Below the pieces are notes generated by a model. That model was not told the origin of the DNA. It saw nothing but the letters and a program-made list of their open reading frames with translations, and did not search any database. Shown here in pieces: positions 10,466 to 20,150 of a stretch of DNA of 30,340 bases. The position numbers and the translations under genes were made by a program. The stretch spans positions 1 through 30,340 of the forward strand of contig JAADVB010000223.1 of the NCBI GenBank assembly GCA_023334545.1, in the 5' to 3' direction. Position 1 is the stretch's first letter. Every line of letters begins with the position of its first letter. Source of the stretch: Salisapilia sapeloensis (lineage: Eukaryota; Oomycota; Peronosporomycetes; Peronosporales; Salisapiliaceae).

Positions 10466-11896
10466 ATGGTGTTTCTAGCACTTGCAGCAGTCGTAGTAGC
10501 CGCATCCATCAGCACAACTCATGCTGGGTTGATTTACCCTCGTCCCATCACAGGACCTTTCAAGCTAAATGAAGTTACCAATACTTCTATGGCTTGCGGA
10601 GAAGACTTGGGCGAGGCCGTTGTAGCGTATTTCCCGGTGGGCGGTACTGTTGAAGCACAGTATCATCGCGACGTTGAAGATCACTATGGTGGAATTATGA
10701 ATGGATTTATTCGTTGGGCTCTGGTTCCCATTAATTCTATCAAGGAGAACCCGTCGGCAAGTGATTTTGACAACAATGTACTGCAGTACACCTGCAACGG
10801 AGGCGATTTTGTGTCGTATCTATATGACGACGTAGAAAGAGTGCCGTATTATGAACTTGATGAAAAGTTTGGTATGACACAGGAAGAAAAAGAGATGTAC
10901 AATGGATACGTGTGCAAAAATGAACTTGAGCTTCCGGACTCTCTTCCAGTCGGATTGTACAAGCTTCAATTTACCCGCTTCGGTGCCGTGAAGGCAACTC
11001 GGACGAATGACGACGGCTGGGATACTGATGATTTCGAGTATGAAGTTAAGGTCGCTCCTGCAACTCCGCAACGCACGTGTGCCTACTTGAGAATCAATGC
11101 CAAAGATGATACGGATTCTGACGAGGATTCAGCTACAGTTTCAGGCTTGGACTTGGACTCAAACTCAGGGTCCTTGGAATCAATAGATAGTTCTGGTTCC
11201 ACTTCCGGCTCATTCCAGCCTGGTAAAGCACAAGGCAACCAGGAGACGGAAGATGATAGTGGTACGAGGAAGCCCTGGGATTGTTGGGGCTGCAGTAAAA
11301 ATGACGACGACTCTGCGAATGGCTCCAATGGCAGCAAAGTTGACGTCGGTGACAGCGACAGCACTGATGCTAGTGGCGGATTTTTAAATAAGGACATGTC
11401 TGCCTCCGCAGGTCATGCTGACTCGGATTCTAGTAGCGCGCATGGGTCTCGTGCTGGATCTCATTCTTCTCTAAGTGAAAGCCGCAGTATTAGTACCATT
11501 GACGCTACTTCAGGTCAAGGCAGCGCTAGCAGATCTGAGGGCAGTTTACAAAGTACGGACATCTCAAGCACTGACACTGTTGTCGGAGACGATGATGGCG
11601 ATGATAATCGGAATGAGGCCGCTGTAACAGTCCGGAAACTACAGGATACTTCAAATTCTGGTGATCGCACTAAAGTAGATCTCGGATGCCCCGAACTCAG
11701 CACCATATACATGTCTGGTATGGTTGGCGGGGAATGTTACTTTGCTTTTACGAACGAGATTGAGAGTGCGGAGGATTTGTCTACTATTTTGGAAAAATTG
11801 ATCCACCTCGATCTTTATTTTGGTATGTTTTTCGAAGACCTGCCGAAACCGTTTGAAAAGGGTCAGCCTGCCGATTTCAACCCTGATTGTTCCTAG
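10466..11896 (+). CDS. Secreted protein, LPMO-like N-domain, acidic Ser-rich tail
   Basis: The 476-residue product starts with a clear signal peptide (MVFLALAAVVVAAS), cleaved either after T18, leaving His19 first, or after A20. The open frame extends upstream but the first ATG is 10466. Residues about 19-205 look like a compact disulfide domain with C44, C110, C150 and C205. It begins HAGLIYPRP, carries H67 and H73 just before a predicted strand FIRWALVP, and ends near ELPDSLPVGLYKLQF. That arrangement recalls lytic polysaccharide monooxygenases, whose mature N-terminal His and a second His bind copper; this is a pattern match, not a proven homology. Residues about 215-400 are a low-complexity Asp/Ser/Gly-rich linker with a CWGC island. 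A cysteine-containing C-terminal segment of about 70 residues follows and resembles nothing I know. No GPI signal or TM segment is seen. RXLR is absent. Confidence 0.8.
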   Translation: MVFLALAAVVVAASISTTHAGLIYPRPITGPFKLNEVTNTSMACGEDLGEAVVAYFPVGGTVEAQYHRDVEDHYGGIMNGFIRWALVPINSIKENPSASDFDNNVLQYTCNGGDFVSYLYDDVERVPYYELDEKFGMTQEEKEMYNGYVCKNELELPDSLPVGLYKLQFTRFGAVKATRTNDDGWDTDDFEYEVKVAPATPQRTCAYLRINAKDDTDSDEDSATVSGLDLDSNSGSLESIDSSGSTSGSFQPGKAQGNQETEDDSGTRKPWDCWGCSKNDDDSANGSNGSKVDVGDSDSTDASGGFLNKDMSASAGHADSDSSSAHGSRAGSHSSLSESRSISTIDATSGQGSASRSEGSLQSTDISSTDTVVGDDDGDDNRNEAAVTVRKLQDTSNSGDRTKVDLGCPELSTIYMSGMVGGECYFAFTNEIESAEDLSTILEKLIHLDLYFGMFFEDLPKPFEKGQPADFNPDCS

Positions 11897-12835
11897 ACAC
11901 GCTATAAAGCGTTTAACAGAGGATCAAAATATCAAATGATGGCACCTTCATCTGCAAGCTAGCTCTTGTAGCTTCGTTTGTTATTTGACAAATAGTAACT
12001 TACCGACATTTCCTCTGCAAGAATAAAAGTTGGCAAGCATATCTGCCACTAACTTTGGCATTTCATTTCATTCACGAACTCTACGAGATAAACTACTTTG
12101 TTCATGGTCCAAAGCAACGTACTGGCTCATCGAGATCGATAAATGATTCCAAGTGGGCTACTTTGTCCAGAAAAAGACGCAATTCAAACGTAAATTGAAT
12201 TGATCGGATTTCACCGACCAAACTTGCAAATAGAGAACGCTGAGGCCGGTGTACTGGTGCACGAATAGCATGTACTGAGACGGACATTCGATATCATAAG
12301 TAACTTGATGTCAATGCGCCTCACTTTCATTTTAATTCAACTGCCTTTGGCATCACCATTCATAGACACTCGACTGCATCCGCGTCTGGGTTCATACCAT
12401 GGCCTTTGGCAACAACATTCGCATGAGAAAAAACAGCAGCACCTGCTCCAGATGTATGCTCTATAGAATCCATATCCCCTGGACTACACTACTAAAGCTA
12501 CAATACCACCAATACCTTTTCGCTACAAAAGTAATTGATTTCATTGCTCACACCTGAGGAGAGAATTCGCATGACACCACCCACGCATCCTCCGTGACGA
12601 TGTCCTGTAAACCCTCGTACATAACCTCGATACTTCATCTGGAACTGAAGTAGTCCTAATTTCGAGGGTTCGTATCGCACGCTTGACAACTACCTCCGTT
12701 CCGAAATCACCGCAACGTGCATCACAAAACGAAGTATTAACTGTACCTACTAAACTGATATCGAGGTACACTCCCGATCGCTCGTCGTTCACAATCCGAA
12801 ATCGCCGCAAGATCCCAAGCGCTCTTCCATCCGTC
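11897..12835. other. Intergenic region upstream of the pyrophosphatase fusion
   Basis: About 940 bp without a supported gene. The sequence CCTCACTTTCATTTT at 12319-12333 resembles the oomycete initiator/flanking core-promoter motif on the plus strand, but it lies about 500 bp before the next ATG, farther than usual, so it would require a long or spliced 5' UTR. In-frame codons without stops run from 12683 to 12836, but this stretch contains no ATG. Confidence 0.45.
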
Positions 12836-14518
12836 ATGGCAGAGTCCTTCGATAACTTCCTTGCCGAGGGCAAAGGCAACGCCCCTGAGCCGCTCATCTC
12901 GGGCACGCTATACAAGCGCCCGGAGAAGAACTCTTTGCTGTGGAAAAAGCGATACTGCGTCATTTACAAGAACGCGTCGTCACCACAGATTGTCTACTTT
13001 GAGAGTGAAGAGGCTTTCCAGGAGGGACGTGTCCGCGGAAAGATCTCGTTCTCGTCTGTCCACGCGTGGGACGGAAAGCCCTATGGCATCCAGTTCTACA
13101 CGCCCACTAACAAACTCTACCGCGTCTACTGTGAGAATGACGAGGAGCAAAAGCAGTGGCTCAGCACCATGCAGCAAGCCATTGACGCCACGCCCGACAT
13201 GGGGGATGGTACCTCCGTTCCGCACGACCGACCGGTCGTTTCCTCCCCGACATCTTCCCCGAAATCGTCGGACGGATCGCCCGAAAAGGCTCGATCCTTC
13301 CGCAAGGCTCGCCAAGACTCGTGGCGTGAGGAGGATGGCGACACGGCTGCCATGACACAGGAGCTAGAGGACTTGCGTAGCGAAGTCGCCACTCTCCGTG
13401 CCGAACTCGTGTCGTACGAAAAGACCGAGCAGAAGTTTGCTCCGGAGATCAAGAAGCTGCGTACGCGTCGTGGTAGTATCCTAGACGACGGTACCGAGGT
13501 CGATCTCAACCCTCGTGAGATGGAGCGCATGCGTGGTATCTTCGACCTTTTCGACACGCAGGGCAACGGATGCATCTCTGAAGACGACTTGATCGACCTC
13601 CACGCCAAGCTTGGTGAGCCGATCACGGCTGAGGAGGCCAAGGAGGCCGCAGCGTACATGCAGCCGGAGGGAGGCAAGATCAACTTCGACTCGTTCATCA
13701 AGTGGTGGAACGACGACCACTCGAGCAGCAGTCAGACGGAGGCCATGAAGCGCTACCAGGCCAAGTTCAAGTTCCTCAAGGCTCGTATCGCGAACCCTCA
13801 GATCGGCAACCTCGAGACGCTGAGTGAAGGCCCGTTCCCGAGCTTTGAGTTCCGTCTCCAGTTCTTCCATAACAACCCCAAGGACGGTACGCGCGAGCAA
13901 ATCTCTCCGTGGCACGATATTCCGCTCTACAATGCGGACGGAAGCGTCAACTTTATCTGTGAGATCCCCAAGTGGACGCGAAAGAAGATGGAGATTGCCA
14001 CGGGCGAACCGTTCAACCCGATCAAACAAGACACCAAGAATGGTAAACTGCGCGAGTACACGTGGGGAGACATGATGTTCAACTACGGCTGCCTGCCGCA
14101 GACGTGGGAAGACCCGGCGCACGTGACGGAGGGCACCGGATGCATCGGTGACAACGATCCGATCGATGTGCTCGAGATCGGTACCAAGCAGTGGCGCACG
14201 GGTGCTGTTGTCCAGGTCAAGATCCTAGGTGTCCTTGCCCTCATTGACGATGGTGAGACGGACTGGAAGGTCCTGTGCATCAATGTGGAGGACCACTACG
14301 CGTCGCAGATCCACGACGTGGCGGACATTGAAGCGCACATGCCTGGCTGCATTACTGCCATCCACGACTGGTTCCGTGACTACAAGGCTCCTAAGGTCAA
14401 CAAGTACGGCTTTGAGGGCCGATGCCTCAGCCGCGACTTTGCGGAGGACGTAGTGGCCGAGACGCACGAGTTCTGGAAACTGCTCATCCAGGAACGTGGT
14501 GGTCAGGCCACGGTCTAG
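12836..14518 (+). CDS. PH / EF-hand / inorganic pyrophosphatase fusion
   Basis: A 560-residue single-exon protein with four parts. Residues about 20-117 are a pleckstrin-homology domain (GTLYKRPEK, WKKRYCVIY, closing helix with W109), expected to bind phosphoinositides or proteins. Residues about 130-165 are a Ser/Pro/Arg linker. Residues about 172-205 are a coiled coil. Residues about 229-293 are an EF-hand pair: the first loop is D240-TQGNGCISED-D251, the second looks degenerate. Residues about 330-555 are a family I soluble pyrophosphatase (EC 3.6.1.1) with WHDIPLY, EIPKWTRKKMEI, KQDTKNGKLR, NYGCLPQTWEDP and the signature DNDPIDV at 439-445. It hydrolyses diphosphate to two phosphates. The first in-frame ATG is 12836 (GTCATGGCA). 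Trypanosomatid acidocalcisomal pyrophosphatases also carry EF-hands; the PH addition is the unusual part. The MYB gene downstream is convergent. Confidence 0.95.
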   Translation: MAESFDNFLAEGKGNAPEPLISGTLYKRPEKNSLLWKKRYCVIYKNASSPQIVYFESEEAFQEGRVRGKISFSSVHAWDGKPYGIQFYTPTNKLYRVYCENDEEQKQWLSTMQQAIDATPDMGDGTSVPHDRPVVSSPTSSPKSSDGSPEKARSFRKARQDSWREEDGDTAAMTQELEDLRSEVATLRAELVSYEKTEQKFAPEIKKLRTRRGSILDDGTEVDLNPREMERMRGIFDLFDTQGNGCISEDDLIDLHAKLGEPITAEEAKEAAAYMQPEGGKINFDSFIKWWNDDHSSSSQTEAMKRYQAKFKFLKARIANPQIGNLETLSEGPFPSFEFRLQFFHNNPKDGTREQISPWHDIPLYNADGSVNFICEIPKWTRKKMEIATGEPFNPIKQDTKNGKLREYTWGDMMFNYGCLPQTWEDPAHVTEGTGCIGDNDPIDVLEIGTKQWRTGAVVQVKILGVLALIDDGETDWKVLCINVEDHYASQIHDVADIEAHMPGCITAIHDWFRDYKAPKVNKYGFEGRCLSRDFAEDVVAETHEFWKLLIQERGGQATV

Positions 14519-14777
14519 AGAGGAAAGATAGATTTGTGAGCACATTGGCCTTGGGCGGTCTGTGCTCTTTTTTTCAAATACACATGCCATCGCACTGCAT
14601 GATTTGGATTAGATACACATACCTCTGTCTTTACTCTTGTTCGATACCATTGTAAATGTTATGAAACGATTAGAAGTGCAGGTAGAGGTGCGCTTCGGAC
14701 TAGCTGACGATAGCAACTACGTAGGAAACGATTCGAATCAACGTTAATCGACTAGGAGCTTTCAACTACGAATGAGG

Positions 14778-15774
14778 CTAATATAAAGACTCTCTGACGT
14801 CTTGGTCACGATCCAGGCGTGCATTGCACTCGATCACTTCTTGGAAAATGTCATCCAGGGCACCACTTGAATCGAGAATATCGTCCACATCACTCTCGTC
14901 CAAAGCCATCTGAAACCCACCGCCATATAGAACGTTGATGGGCTCGTGGGGATGATAATAGTCCTCTTTGCCCAAGTTGCACGTCGGCTTTGGTTCTGCC
15001 TTGAGACTTTTGCGTTTATCCAACACCCTAGAGACTTCTGCACAAGAGGATGAAGCCTTTACACGCTTCGCTCTCTTGTCGATTCGGTTCATCGGCGAGA
15101 TGGTGGAGGTTTCCATCGTATCAACGCAAGCTTGGATGTCGTCCTTGGTCAATATGTTGGAATCAGCCATGGCGCTGTGATATGTGCGCTTGCGTATAGA
15201 TTTCGGCTCTACTTGTTTAACTCGATGGAGAGCATGCCAATGGTTCTTGACTGCGTTATCGGTTCGCCCTTGTAGCATTTTTGCCAGGACAGACCACTTG
15301 TTACCATGAATTCGATGCAGCTCTTCTAGTCTTTCATCCTCTTCCTTAGCCCATGGTATATGGCGGATGCTCGGGTGAAGCTGATTCTTCCATCTGCAAC
15401 AGCTTAGTAGGCAGTCAACAGCAAGTTGAAACATAGGACAGCGTACCGGTCGCGACACTGTTTGGCAGTACGATTTGTAAAGTAGGAAGCGATCTTCTTC
15501 CACTTATGAGCTCCCTGGTGCTGCACAAGACTTTTCAGTTTGTTGTCCTCATCCTGAGTCCAAAACTTTCGTCTACCCTGGACTTGTTTCAGGGATGGAC
15601 TAGGAATAGCTCTTTTGCTACTGGCCGAGGAGGGCTCCGCAGTTTCAAAATCCACCCGATGTCGATCATCATGCTATCAGTATTCGTAGTTAGAAGATAT
15701 AGATTGATACGGTATGAATAGTGCTGTACCTCCTCGACAACCGATAGTCGCGGCTTGGACACCTTAATCGACAT
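14778..15774 (-). CDS. R2R3-type MYB transcription factor
   Basis: Three exons on the minus strand: 15774-15730, 15673-15447 and 15393-14778, with introns of 56 nt (15674-15729, GTACAG...GATAG, branch-like CTAAC) and 53 nt (15394-15446, GTACGC...GCAG). They encode 295 residues. R2 has Trp at 53, 73 and 92; R3 has Trp at 105, 124 and 143, with 18-19 residues between them within each repeat, as in two-repeat DNA-binding MYBs. The second intron interrupts the end of R2, and splicing it restores QCRDRWKNQLHPSIR. The first intron is in phase 0 after a 15-codon exon starting at a true ATG; the frame of exon 2 has no ATG of its own before R2. The C-terminal half is low-similarity and ends in an acidic stretch (DESDVDDILD), a possible activation region. 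Target genes are unknown. Confidence 0.88.
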
Positions 15775-16588
15775 GCAGTCTTCTTATTAGCAAGTATCAA
15801 GCTAATATTTCAGAAAATGAGTCGGATGGTATGGAGCGAAGAGATTGAGAGCTCTAGTTTCGATGATCGGGTCGGATTAAAAGTGGGGACGATGACTTCG
15901 ATCGTCAGTTAGTTGCGACAGCTTGTTCGACTCGTCCCAAACTGAGATTCACAGCCAGTATGATCCGAGTTGCACACTTGGATAGTCTCGATAATACTGT
16001 ACTACTCGCGACGTTTTCCGGCGTCGTGCTCTGTACTACGATAGATTTTGCCGATGGAAATGTTAGAAAATTCTGATCAAAACCTCATGCATCGATCACA
16101 CACTTTTTCACTTCGTTCTCATCGACAGAAACATTCCTACCTTATCATATTAAACTAGAGGGAGTACCCTGTATCTTGGTGTTGAACTCATGCTTCCCCG
16201 CTACATGCGGCCGATTTGTTTCAAATTCGCTCATAAATATTCATTTATCGATCCTGGAACAAAGTCAATAGTATATAAGGTAAGGAGAAATGTGTCGATG
16301 ATGGCAACCACTATAAAACCATAGGCTACCCATCTAATAGCAATGGATAGATGTCTCCTGTATATATGATATGCATTCAAGCATCAACGGCTTATGCGAT
16401 AATCTTAAAGGTACGAAAAATACTGGGAGCAGGGTTTACAGTGATCTATATCCCAGTTGCATTGCTTTCGCTGATACTATTCATATTCAACAGACAAAGA
16501 ATCAATTATAGGCAGACAAGATTGAAGGGAGTTTCACGTAGCTAAGTTTAGATCAATGGCACCGACGGGTTGAGCAAACTGCAACCCG
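15775..16588. other. Divergent intergenic region between MYB and SWEET genes
   Basis: About 814 bp with promoters for both divergent genes. A 64-codon hydrophobic frame at 16351-16545 has one membrane-like stretch but no family resemblance and no splice path that I can justify to the SWEET gene. Nothing else is supported. Confidence 0.5.
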
Positions 16589-17687
16589 ATGGGACTGCTC
16601 ACTTTCAAATTTGCAGTCTTCCCGCGATCTTGTGTCCCGCAGAGCCGCATGAATCTCCTTCTATCGGTGATTAACGTCGTCGTGTCGATCTCATCGACGT
16701 ACATGAGTATTAGCCCGACAACGGCGATGTACCGGATTCACAAGCACAAGTCTACTGGTCTGGCGTCCGTCGTTCCGCTTGCTGCTTTATGGTTTTGCAA
16801 CAACACTTGGTGGGTTGCTCTATGGCTACTGCATTAATCATTTCAATTCTAATATCTCGACTTCGCATTATAGGATGATGTATGGCATTCTCAAAGGGGT
16901 TCTATTTCCTCTTATTATCACCAACGCAGTTGGGAGTGTCTTCAGTATTGGCTATTTGATGGTTTTCTACCAACACACCATGGATAAACGCTTCGTTTTA
17001 TTTTGCTGCCTGATAGCGTTGATGACCAATACAGTGGTTGCCACGTACGCAATGCTAGGGAAAGCGCTTGTTTTCGGGCAAGCATTGGAAACTGTGACAG
17101 ATATCGTTGGATATATTGGCATGACTTCTAGCTTTATGCTTTACGCCTCACCTTTTATTCAGGTGGCTCAAGTGTTAAAGACCAAAACTTCGGAATCCAT
17201 TCCGATCCTGATGTCTACCGTTGGGACTTTAAATAACTTGCTTTGGATCATATATGCATACTTGGCAGGGGATAACCTTATTCTTATTCCATCCACGGTC
17301 AACTTCTCCTTCGGCGTCTTGCAAATCATCCTCTTCATATTATACCATCCACGCATTCAAGGATTGAATCACGGCATCAAGAACTTTAACACGGTCACTC
17401 TTGGAGCAATCCAGACAGTCTCAAGTGAAGTGCTCGAAGCGATTCATCCATTGAAACAAGGCGAGCTCATTTTCGATATGATCGCACCAAGCGTTATCGT
17501 GCCGGTTGAAACGAATGTAGAATCGTGTAAAGTTTATGCGGATCCATCCAATTTAACTTCTTCTGAGTCTCTTGACACGGACGTTGTGGAGGCAGTTGAC
17601 AGCACCACCTCTTTTAACTATGACAGCTCAAGTAATTTAGTGGAGCGAAACGTTGCCAGCGATACACTTGAGGACACAACCGAGTAG
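16589..17687 (+). CDS. SWEET (MtN3/saliva) sugar transporter
   Basis: Two exons, 16589-16809 and 16874-17687, encode 344 residues. The intron (16810-16873, 64 nt) has donor GTGGGT, a branch-like TTCTAAT and acceptor TTATAG; splicing joins ACT TG to G ATG, giving NNTWMMYGILKG. The distance from KST to MYG is then 25 residues, the same as in plant SWEETs. Seven membrane segments form two MtN3 repeats (about residues 25-110 and 140-225) with the PL-xx-TNAVG block in the first and LYASPFIQV, KTKTSESIP and IPSTVNFSFGVLQ in the second. SWEETs are bidirectional uniporters for mono- or disaccharides, usually in the plasma membrane. A second ATG at 16649 gives a family-normal N-terminus and may be the true start. 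The C-terminal tail of about 120 residues is hydrophilic and longer than usual. Substrate unknown. Confidence 0.88.
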
Positions 17688-18292
17688 CTTCCCGAGTCAC
17701 GTTTAATACTTTACTACACTAGTCAACTCAAGAAGCGTACGTAGCCTCACAAGCTTCACTAAGCTTCCTTTTCCGTCGGATACATCACGACCTACCCTGC
17801 TTGTATCCAAAACAACCAACATGCTAATAATTCAAACAAAATTATACATAAACTTGCTTGACATCTCTGCAAATCAGCTCTGTATGGATCAGTTTTCGTA
17901 GTAACCTATCCGTCATTCTAACTAAACATCAATTAAACTTTTAATATATTAATTAAAACAAAATAAAAGTTCACGATTTTGCTTTCGGTAGGAACCCACA
18001 GCAACAAAATTCTAGTTATGTACCTGGCTAAAAAGGGGCTGAGTATCCTTAAGACGTAGTGCATGGCGGGTGATATCTCGACGGATTCTGCTATAAACAT
18101 CACTTTACGCTGCTTAGATTTTAAAGAACCGCTACCTACCGTGGTACTTATAATCGATCCTTTACTGCACGAAACACGTTTACTCCCATTTGGCAGAGTA
18201 CTTGTAGATACTTGTAAGCATGCCCTGGTAATAATAGTAATAAACCCATAAACACCAAACCCATGACAACATTTCATGTTTATGATTTCAAC
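17688..18292. other. Convergent intergenic region, AT-rich
   Basis: About 600 bp between the stop codons of the SWEET gene and the GH1 gene. The stretch near 17930-17970 is very AT-rich (AATTAAAC, TTAATATATTAATTAAAAC, AATAAAAG) and could contain both polyadenylation regions. Short frames at 17933-18277 have no recognisable motif. Confidence 0.55.
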
Positions 18293-20150
18293 CTATAGCA
18301 GAGGACGGTATTCATCTTGGCGGCGTTTTAACGTGATCATGGCAAACGCAACGGCACCGACAACTGCAACGAGTCCTGCTGTACCAGCCACTAGTAAGGT
18401 AGAACTGTGCACGTCAGAGGTAGTGGCAGACAGGCTGACAGCGTACTCTGATCCTTGAAGGATTTCGCTTCGGGGGGCATCAAGCATTTCCTGTGTCATG
18501 CACTTGGTTTTGGACAGATTCGCAAACCAATTGGCTGCAGGACGAGGAAGGCGCTTCAGGTCAGAAGCCTTTGGTTCGTAAATCTCATGTGAACCAACTT
18601 GTGGCGGGAAGTCGACGTAGTAGAGCCCGAAGCGCGGTTCAAAAGATCCCCATTCCTATTACATAGCAATGTCAGCAGGTCATTTGCATTTCGAATACGA
18701 ACGTAATCTTACATAGTTGTCCAGAAGCGACCACGCAGTGTATCCGATGATCGGAATGTTCTCTTCGTAGATGGCCTTGTGCACCTGGTCAAGGTACGCC
18801 TGGTAGTACCACAATTGCGTCTTACTCTCGATGATATCATTGCCACAGTATCCATTTTCAGTCAGAAGGATGTCTGCCTTCGGGTCAAACGAATGGGTGT
18901 ACTTGATGTTTTGCATGTAGCCTTCAGGATGAGCTGCCCACGACGGACAGTTGTAATCACCCTTTCGGTTCTTCGCGGCCATGACGGAGTCTTCAAAGAA
19001 CTGAGTCTGCCAATCCAGTCCCATATCTTTTTCAAATCCAGGCACAAGACTCTCGCACTTAATGTTTGACCTCGGAGAGTCACAGTCAGTAACCAGCCAG
19101 GACGTGTAGTGGTTAACCATGAAGAGATCATACGATCCCTTCACAAGAGCTTCTTCTTCCTCGGAGAACTCCGGGAGACGGTCGCCAACGCGCTCTCGCA
19201 TAATAGCAGGATACTTACCCGTCGTAATAGGGCTAAGCCACCATCCAATGAAGAATGAGTTCAATCGCTCGGCAGCATCGATATCCGCCTGGCTGTCCGA
19301 ATCAACTGGGTAGGAACCACCCATAGGAATCACAATACCAATGCGAGCATCATCTCGTACGACACCTGCTGTCTTGAGGTTGCGGAAGTTGGCTACGGCT
19401 CTGGCATGCGAAAGTAGGATGTGATGCGTGACAACGTACGTATCTGTGTCTGATCCGGACATACCAGGAGCCATGCGACCATTGCCGTACCCAAAGTACG
19501 ACGTTACGATAGGCTCATTAAAAGTAGACCAGTACTTCACCTTCTCTCCAAACTCGTGGAAGATGAGAGTGGCGTACTCTTCGTAGTGGCTGATGATCTC
19601 CGGGTTGATCCAGCTTGGAGGAGAAAGCTCCGTGTGCAACTCAGATGGGAGGTCCCAGTGGTAGATCGTGAGGATTGGCTCGATGTTCTTTTCAACGAGC
19701 TTGTCGACTACAGCATGGTAAAACTTGATTCCCTCTGGATTAGGCTTCATTCGTTCGGTCTCTGGATCCCAGTTCATCACACGAGACCAGGATATGGAGA
19801 AACGGAAGGTATCATGGCCGTCAGCAACCATCAGATCCACATCCGAAGCGTAGCGGTGAAAGAAATCATCAGCAACGTTGGCGCATGCTCTTTCTTCACT
19901 TTCACGACAAAAGCTATAGGCGTAAATTTATTAACAACCAGAATTATTTTAACGATTATAGCAAGACGTACTCATCCCAGATACTTGGCGTACGTCCACC
20001 CTCTTCTACAGCCCCCTCAACTTGATAAGATGCAGTAGCAGAACCAAAGAGGAAGTTGTCAGGGAAGCATTTGGTTTCTTCTGAAGCAGCGGACGAGGAT
20101 ACCAGTGCGACCGTGGCAGTAGCTGCCAAAGTCCATATCTTTCCCAGCAT
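18293..20150 (-). CDS. GH1 beta-glucosidase, secreted and membrane-anchored
   Basis: Three exons, 20150-19972, 19913-18713 and 18655-18293, encode 580 residues. Intron 1 (19914-19971, 58 nt, GTACGT...CTATAG) joins SIWD to the next exon and yields [20 protein letters not shown], a typical GH1 start. Intron 2 (18656-18712, 57 nt, GTAAGA...TAATAG) restores [20 protein letters not shown]. Residues 1-22 are a signal peptide ([17 protein letters not shown]). The acid/base is E193 in FNEP and the nucleophile is E412 in LLTENGY. Residues about 547-569 are a hydrophobic segment followed by the basic tail [11 protein letters not shown], so the enzyme should be a type I membrane protein with its catalytic domain outside. 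It hydrolyses terminal beta-glucosides; the exact substrate cannot be read. The SWEET transporter is the convergent neighbour, suggesting linked sugar use. Confidence 0.92.

Noticed and set aside
10466-11896. RXLR or CRN effector
   Set aside because: No RXLR-dEER or LFLAK motif follows the signal peptide, and the cysteine-rich first domain fits a secreted enzyme better.
12683-12835. N-terminal extension of the pyrophosphatase fusion beginning MTTTSVPK
   Set aside because: The first codon is TTG, not ATG; the first in-frame ATG is 12836 in a good context.
16779-16873. SWEET gene broken by a one-base frameshift, with a second ORF beginning LLYGFATT and containing LLYGYCINHF
   Set aside because: A 64-nt intron (16810-16873) with donor, branch-like and acceptor signals joins the exons and restores exact family spacing; the apparent LLYGY motif is intron sequence.
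18713-18760. GH1 gene truncated after [13 protein letters not shown]
   Set aside because: That ending is intron read-through; splicing 18656-18712 continues into [10 protein letters not shown] and the anchored C-terminus.
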